From the NCBI GenBank assembly GCA_021841585.1, contig JAKBUS010000011.1:1-50384 (forward strand): 50,384 bases of DNA, read 5' to 3'. A program made the position numbers and the translations under genes. Below are positions 46,327 to 50,384 of the stretch, one piece after another; positions within the stretch are counted from its first letter, which is position 1, and every line of letters begins with the position of its first letter. A model generated the notes under the pieces. The model saw nothing but the letters and a program-made list of their open reading frames with translations. It was not told the DNA's origin and made no database searches. Source of the DNA: Pseudomonadota bacterium. Its GTDB lineage: Bacteria > Pseudomonadota > Gammaproteobacteria > Acidiferrobacterales > Acidiferrobacteraceae.

Positions 46327-48047
46327 GGCCACCTCGTTTGCGCACGCGCCATGGTGGTAACCGGGTTATCGGGCGGAATATTCAGTATCCGCAGGGCGCC
46401 GGTCATGACCTTGCGGAACACTGGGGCCGCGCACTGCGCTCCATAATAGCCATGCTTGCGGGGATCGCGGATGTCGACGAAGATCACGAGCCGCGGATCG
46501 GAGGCCGGCGCAAATCCCCCAAAAGAGGCGACATAGCGGTGCTTATGATACCCCCCGGCGTCGGCAATGTGCGCGGTCCCGGTCTTGCCGGCCACGCGAT
46601 AATTCACCACATCGGCATTGGCCCCGGTACCGACCGGGCTTGCCGCGAGTTCCAGCATGTGGCGTATCTCGCTCACCACCGTCCGCGAAAAGACCCGCCG
46701 CCCCGGCGACCGCGCCGGCGCCTTCAAGATGCTGATCGGCCTCAATACCCCGCCGTCGGCGAATACGGTATAGGCGCGCGCCATCTGCATCGGCGTCACC
46801 GAGATGCCATAACCAAACGCCAAGGTCGCCTTTTGGATCGGTTCCCAAGTCTCCGGCGGACTCAGGAATCCGGCCGACTCGCCTGGCAGGCCGCTGTGCG
46901 TCGACTGGGCGAACCCCAGGCGCAGGAAATTGTGGTACATGGCGCGGCGCGTCAGGGTCGTGAGCGCGATCTTGGAGGCCCCCACGTTGCTCGATTCGGC
47001 AATGACGTGTGACACATCGATGAGCCCGAAATCCCCGACATCACTGATCTTGTCGGGCCCCACCCAGTAACTGCCGGGGGACGTGCTGATCAATGTGTGA
47101 GGGACGATGCGCCCGGATTGCAGCGCCAGCGCGATCGTAAACGGCTTCAGGGACGACCCGGGCTCCACGACATCGGTCACGGCGCGGTCGCGATAATAAC
47201 TGCTATCGAGATCGCTGCGGGTATTGGGATTGAAGCTCGGGACATTGGCCAAGGCCAGTATCTTGCCTGTGCGCGGATCTAGAACGATCACCGAGCCACT
47301 ATTCGCGTCATGGTAGCGCACCGCCTTCAAGAGCTCGCGGTAGGCCAGATACTGGATGCGCTCATCGATGCTCAATACCAGGGTATGGCCCGGACGTGGC
47401 GGCTTTCTCCCGCGCCGCACGGCGATCGGCTCGCCCAGGCCATCGCGAACCACGATGGCCCGTCCGCGACGCGGACTCAAGAAGGAGTTGTAGGCCAACT
47501 CCAGCCCGTCCTGGCCCTGGTCATCGATGTTGGTAAAACCGATCACGGTCGCGGCCACCGCCCCCGCCGGGTAGTAGCGGCGATACTCCCGCTGCGAGGC
47601 CACTCCGGGTATGCGCAAGGCGAGTACGTCCTGCGCATAACGCGGGTCCACCTGACGACGCAGGTACATGAATTGCTCGTGCCTTTGAGCATCGAGGGCC
47701 CGCTTGAGCATGGCCGTGCGCCATCCGATGGCATGCGCCAGGCGCGGCCAGACGGCCGGCTCTTTCAAGAGAATATGGGGGTTCGCCCATAGCGAATCGA
47801 CGGGCGTGCTGATCGCAAGCGGCTGGCCATGGCGATCCACGATCATGCCCCTATGCCCCTCTTGCTGCACGGTCTCGATCGCCTGGCGCCTGGCCTCATG
47901 GCGCAGGAAAGGCGCGTCCAGGACCTGCAGGTAGAAGGCGCGCACGGCCATGAGGGCGAGCGCGGCCAGCATGAGCGTCATCACGAACCCGGAGCGCCCG
48001 AAACCGGCCTGACCGGTGACCATGAAGCAATGGCTGGGCCCGGTCAT
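46323..48047 (-). CDS. ftsI: Peptidoglycan D,D-transpeptidase FtsI (PBP3)
   Basis: Septal class B penicillin-binding protein, partner of FtsW. 574 residues. A membrane anchor at about 20-38 (GFVMTLMLAALALMAVRAF), the pedestal domain, then the transpeptidase domain with S298-x-x-K301 in VEPGSSLKPFTIA, the SxN motif ESSNVGASK, and K488-T-G in VAGKTGTAHI. ATG 48047 overlaps the ftsL stop (ATGA); the longer frame is not protein-like. The C-terminus ends shortly after NIPPDNPVTTMARAQ. Confidence 0.98.
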   Translation of the reverse strand: MTGPSHCFMVTGQAGFGRSGFVMTLMLAALALMAVRAFYLQVLDAPFLRHEARRQAIETVQQEGHRGMIVDRHGQPLAISTPVDSLWANPHILLKEPAVWPRLAHAIGWRTAMLKRALDAQRHEQFMYLRRQVDPRYAQDVLALRIPGVASQREYRRYYPAGAVAATVIGFTNIDDQGQDGLELAYNSFLSPRRGRAIVVRDGLGEPIAVRRGRKPPRPGHTLVLSIDERIQYLAYRELLKAVRYHDANSGSVIVLDPRTGKILALANVPSFNPNTRSDLDSSYYRDRAVTDVVEPGSSLKPFTIALALQSGRIVPHTLISTSPGSYWVGPDKISDVGDFGLIDVSHVIAESSNVGASKIALTTLTRRAMYHNFLRLGFAQSTHSGLPGESAGFLSPPETWEPIQKATLAFGYGISVTPMQMARAYTVFADGGVLRPISILKAPARSPGRRVFSRTVVSEIRHMLELAASPVGTGANADVVNYRVAGKTGTAHIADAGGYHKHRYVASFGGFAPASDPRLVIFVDIRDPRKHGYYGAQCAAPVFRKVMTGALRILNIPPDNPVTTMARAQTRWP

Positions 48048-48325
48048 GGGATGTTCGACGGCTGAGTATAAATGAGCACGATGCGCCGCGGATCGGGCAT
48101 CGTCATGTCGAGACGATGCCGCGCGATGCGGTCGATCCGCCGGTGCGCGGCCAGCGTCCCCTGCTCCAGCAACAGCCGCCCCCACTCCACGTGCAAGGCG
48201 TCCTTTTGGCCGACCAGATGCTCCTCATGGTCAAAAAGCAACAAATAACGATTGCGCACATCGACGAGCGCCAAGGACGACACGATCAGGGCCACGAGCC
48301 AAAATATCGTGACGCGGCCTGTCAT
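48044..48325 (-). CDS. ftsL: Cell division protein FtsL
   Basis: Small bitopic protein, 93 residues, that bridges FtsQ/FtsB with FtsWI. The N-terminal cytoplasmic part is very short, followed by a membrane helix at about 5-22 (VTIFWLVALIVSSLALV) and a periplasmic leucine-zipper-like coiled coil, starting NRYLLLFDHEEHLVGQKDAL and continuing VEWGRLLLEQGTLAAHRRID. Sequence identity in FtsL is low, but size, topology and place between rsmH and ftsI are diagnostic. ATG 48325 overlaps the rsmH stop. Confidence 0.93.
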   Translation of the reverse strand: MTGRVTIFWLVALIVSSLALVDVRNRYLLLFDHEEHLVGQKDALHVEWGRLLLEQGTLAAHRRIDRIARHRLDMTMPDPRRIVLIYTQPSNIP

Positions 48326-49260
48326 GAGGAATCTCCCAGGCGCTGCGCGACGCGCAAAATAGCGCTTCGCGACCGGGGATTCGCGGTCAGTTCGGCGGGG
48401 CCCGCCCGCAGCGCCCGGCCCAGCACCCGCAAACGCGGCGCGAGCCAGGCCTGCGGCACCGGCAGGCGCGTCGGATACGAGTCCCCACGCGACTCGTGCA
48501 CGAAAAACTGTTTGACGATGCGGTCCTCGAGCGAATGGAAGCTGATCACCACGAGCCGGCCGCCCGGCCGCAACAGGTCGCGCGCCGCCGGCAGGGCGCG
48601 CGTCAATTCGCCGAGCTCGTCATTGATCCGTATGCGCACGGCCTGAAAGGAGCGCGTCGCCGGGTCCTGTCCAGGCTCCCGCCGTGGGATCTCGCGGGCG
48701 ACAAGCGCGGCGAACTGCGCGGTGGTGGCAAGCGGCGTAACGGCGCGCGCGGCGACTACCGCGCGCGCGATACGGCGCGCGTAGCGCTCCTCGCCGAAAT
48801 CACGCAGGACTTGGGCAATCTCGGCCTCGGGGGCGCCGTTCAGCCACTCGGCCGCCGACGGGTGCGCGTGCCGATCCATGCGCATGTCGAGTGGCCCTTC
48901 GCGCCGGAAGCTAAAACCGCGGGTAGCATCGTCCAGCTGGGGCGACGAAACCCCCAGATCGAATAAGATGCCATCGAAGCCTCCTTGCCATGGCGCCTCC
49001 TCTCGATACCGTTCGATCATGGAGAAACGCCCTTTTACTATCGTCATACGCGGGTCCTCCCCGAAACACCGCGTGGCCACCTCGATCGCCTGATCGTCGC
49101 AATCCATCGCGACGAGTCGCCCGCCTGGCGCGAGCCGCGCCAATATCGCCGCGCTATGCCCGCCACGGCCGAAGGTGGCGTCGAGGTAACGCCCATCCGG
49201 CCGCACCGCAAGCGCCTTCAGGGTCTCGGCCAGAAGAACCGGCTCGTGACCCCCGGTCAC
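48322..49260 (-). CDS. rsmH: 16S rRNA (cytosine(1402)-N4)-methyltransferase
   Basis: SAM-dependent enzyme (MraW) that makes N4-methyl-C1402 in the ribosomal P site. 312 residues. N-terminal [18 protein letters not shown]-binding [36 protein letters not shown] and the C-terminal [17 protein letters not shown] and [11 protein letters not shown]-type ending ([13 protein letters not shown]). Start GTG 49260 overlaps the mraZ stop (GTGA). Second gene of the dcw cluster. Confidence 0.98.
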   Translation of the reverse strand: MTGGHEPVLLAETLKALAVRPDGRYLDATFGRGGHSAAILARLAPGGRLVAMDCDDQAIEVATRCFGEDPRMTIVKGRFSMIERYREEAPWQGGFDGILFDLGVSSPQLDDATRGFSFRREGPLDMRMDRHAHPSAAEWLNGAPEAEIAQVLRDFGEERYARRIARAVVAARAVTPLATTAQFAALVAREIPRREPGQDPATRSFQAVRIRINDELGELTRALPAARDLLRPGGRLVVISFHSLEDRIVKQFFVHESRGDSYPTRLPVPQAWLAPRLRVLGRALRAGPAELTANPRSRSAILRVAQRLGDSS

Positions 49261-49706
49261 AGCGACAGGGACTGCAACTCGGCGGGCAACTCTTCGCCGT
49301 CAGTCTGCGCCAGCCATTCGGCGCGGCGCGCATCCCATGTCGCAGCATCCCATAGTTCGAACTTGTTTCCCTGTCCGATCAACATGATATCCTTATCCAA
49401 CGTTGCAAAAGCGCGCAACGGCGCAGGCAACAAGATGCGCCCCGCCCCATCCATGTCGCACTCCGTCGCGTGCCCGATCAAGAGGCGCTGAAGGCGCCGC
49501 GTATGGGGGTTGAAACTCGACAGACCGACGAGTTTGGCCTCTATGACCTCCCATTCCGGAAGCGGGTAAAGCAGCAGGCAATGGTCGCGGTCGACCGTCA
49601 TGATGAGTCGGCCTTGGCAGTGACTGCGCAGATCCTCCCGATAGCGAGTGGGGATGGCGATTCGCCCCTTGCTGTCGAGACTCACGCTGTTTACGCCGCG
49701 GAACAT
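49257..49706 (-). CDS. mraZ: Transcriptional regulator MraZ
   Basis: AbrB-fold DNA-binding protein that represses the dcw promoter. 149 residues with two repeated MraZ/SpoVT-AbrB halves: [16 protein letters not shown] at about 9-24, and [18 protein letters not shown] at about 83-100, both containing the DxxGR core. The protein forms ring-shaped oligomers that bind tandem GTGG-type repeats; three such repeats lie 19-43 bases before this gene. ATG 49706 is chosen because the family begins MFRG; longer frames pass through the promoter. Confidence 0.97.
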   Translation of the reverse strand: MFRGVNSVSLDSKGRIAIPTRYREDLRSHCQGRLIMTVDRDHCLLLYPLPEWEVIEAKLVGLSSFNPHTRRLQRLLIGHATECDMDGAGRILLPAPLRAFATLDKDIMLIGQGNKFELWDAATWDARRAEWLAQTDGEELPAELQSLSL

Positions 49707-49724
49707 GTGTCTTCGCGCCCCTAT

Positions 49725-49749
49725 CCCACAAATATCCACTTTAGCCCAC
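49725..49749 (-). promoter_or_regulatory. MraZ operator, three direct repeats
   Basis: On the minus strand GTGGG (49749-49745), GTGGA (49739-49735) and GTGGG (49729-49725) recur with a 10-bp period. This matches MraZ binding boxes known from E. coli and Mycoplasma. They lie just downstream of the -10 box. Confidence 0.75.
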
Positions 49750-49757
49750 TTAATGAC

Positions 49758-49787
49758 ACTATAGAGACGCACGAAAAGCGAAGTCAA
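49758..49787 (-). promoter_or_regulatory. dcw cluster promoter (PmraZ)
   Basis: On the minus strand -35 TTGACT at 49787-49782, an 18-base spacer, and -10 TATAGT at 49763-49758. The start of transcription would be near 49751, about 45 bases before the mraZ ATG, with the MraZ repeats at the very beginning of the transcript. Confidence 0.75.
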
Positions 49788-49894
49788 GCGCGGGCGATGA
49801 AATGTGGGTGGTGGGCGATCACGGGCGGCATCCGGCGCCCCCGCGGCCATCACCCGCCGCGTCGGCTTCTAAGAAAGGGGCTTCGTGGATAAAG

Positions 49895-50236
49895 GAGGTG
49901 GGAGTCGGCCGATAAGCCGGGTTCTGTCGTGGACAGTCATTCCTCTGGGACGCCCGTCACCGGACGCCTCTAGCAACCTACCCGGGGACAACGCGGGCCG
50001 CGCCATGGTCCCCCTATTCGGTCTTGCTCCAGGTGGGGTTTGCCCTGCCACCGATGTTGCCACCGGCGCGGTGCGCTCTTACCGCACCATTTCACCCTTA
50101 CCCGTCACGACGGGCGGTATATTTTCTGTGGCACTTTCCGTAGGCTCGCGCCTCCCAGGCGTTACCTGGCACCTTGCCCTGCGGAGCCCGGACTTTCCTC
50201 TGCCTTGCAGCAGCGACTGTCTAGCCGACTCCCATC
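49895..50236 (-). ncRNA. rnpB: RNase P RNA, bacterial type A
   Basis: Catalytic RNA that removes 5' leaders from tRNA precursors. It is identified by the conserved 5' element GAGGAAAGTCCGGGCTCC (50200-50183), the internal segment GGGTAAGGGTGAAATGG followed by GTGCGGTAAGAGCGCACCG, and the 3' element ACAGAACCCGGCTTATCGG ending near 49907. The ends pair as helix P1 (GGGAGTCGGC with GCCGACTCCC). Boundaries are estimated within a few bases. About 340 nucleotides, usual for proteobacteria. Strand is the same as the dcw genes downstream. Confidence 0.97.
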
Positions 50237-50239
50237 ACC

Positions 50240-50245
50240 AGTATA
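50240..50245 (-). promoter_or_regulatory. rnpB -10 element
   Basis: TATACT on the minus strand, four bases before the estimated 5' end of the RNase P RNA. No good -35 lies at normal spacing; TTGACG at 50280-50275 is too far (29 bases). Confidence 0.45.
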
Positions 50246-50268
50246 CCCGCTTCTGGGGGGCGCCGGGC

Positions 50269-50384
50269 TTATATCGTCAAGATACCCTTTTTGTGGGCAA
50301 GCCGCGCGGTCAATGCCTGATAGGACCGCAGAAACGAGGCAAGCCCTTCGTCGAGGAGCGTATCGAGTATCTGCGGCAGGTCTA
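50269..50384 (-). CDS. 3' end of an unidentified gene (possibly transaldolase)
   Basis: The last 38 codons of a gene entering from the right edge. The visible segment DLPQILDTLLDEGLASFLRS continues into QALTARLAHKKGILTI and ends in TAA at 50271-50269. A helical tail with LLDEGLASFLRSYQAL resembles the C-termini of bacterial transaldolases (pattern EDEGVxxFxxSFxxLL), but the fragment is too short to be sure. It ends about 33 bases upstream of the RNase P RNA, on the same strand. Confidence 0.55.
   Translation of the reverse strand, partial: DLPQILDTLLDEGLASFLRSYQALTARLAHKKGILTI

Overview
The window reads as chromosome of a high-GC gammaproteobacterium. It carries a complete division and cell wall (dcw) cluster in the classical gammaproteobacterial order, followed by lpxC and secA, and parE-parC-truA elsewhere. 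The iron and stress genes (rubrerythrin, an HdrD/GlpC-like Fe-S protein, an encapsulated-ferritin homologue, DUF3501), the arsenite pump and the beta-carbonic anhydrase point to an acidophilic autotrophic sulfur or iron oxidiser such as Acidiferrobacter. That last step is inference; no rRNA or marker phylogeny was available.

Layout. 1-896 (minus): N-terminal part of a poly-HAMP signalling protein with near-identical 92-codon repeats. 1364-3228 (plus): bcp peroxiredoxin coupled to a PIN-PhoH ATPase. 3256-5134 (minus): arsR-arsB, with arsR apparently leaderless. 5294-12963 (minus): a seven-gene string, rubrerythrin, Fe-S protein, EncFtn-like ferritin, DUF3501, parE, parC, truA; its promoter carries a Fur/PerR-like inverted repeat. 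13123-16453 (plus): pilB, pilD, coaE, with no pilC between pilB and pilD. 16985-20387 (minus): a five-gene operon of an unrecognised protein, a small Ras-like GTPase, a fusion of a PstB-like ABC ATPase with a dual-specificity phosphatase, and two roadblock-type proteins. It is preceded by a -24/-12 (sigma-54) promoter candidate, and the next gene upstream, 20970-22571, is a sigma-54 activator with a four-cysteine sensor domain. 22662-26023: FmdB zinc ribbon, beta-carbonic anhydrase, a GNAT acetyltransferase, arfB and a Nudix-ThiE fusion. 25992-29903 (minus): argJ and secA. 30000-49706 (minus): M23 peptidase, its membrane partner, lpxC, then ftsZ, ftsA, ftsQ, ddl, murB, murC, murG, ftsW, murD, mraY, murF, murE, ftsI, ftsL, rsmH and mraZ. 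49895-50236 (minus): RNase P RNA. The window ends in the 3' end of a further minus-strand gene.

How the genes work together. mraZ to ftsZ form one tightly overlapping cassette (ATGA/GTGA junctions) starting from a good sigma-70 promoter that is followed by MraZ-type 10-bp-period repeats. It covers the cytoplasmic and membrane steps from UDP-MurNAc to lipid II, and divisome assembly. The best candidate for an undescribed system is the GTPase / ABC-phosphatase / roadblock operon with its likely dedicated sigma-54 regulator: it looks like an MglAB- or conservon-type switch linked to phosphatase output. I saw no CRISPR array, insertion sequence, tRNA or rRNA.
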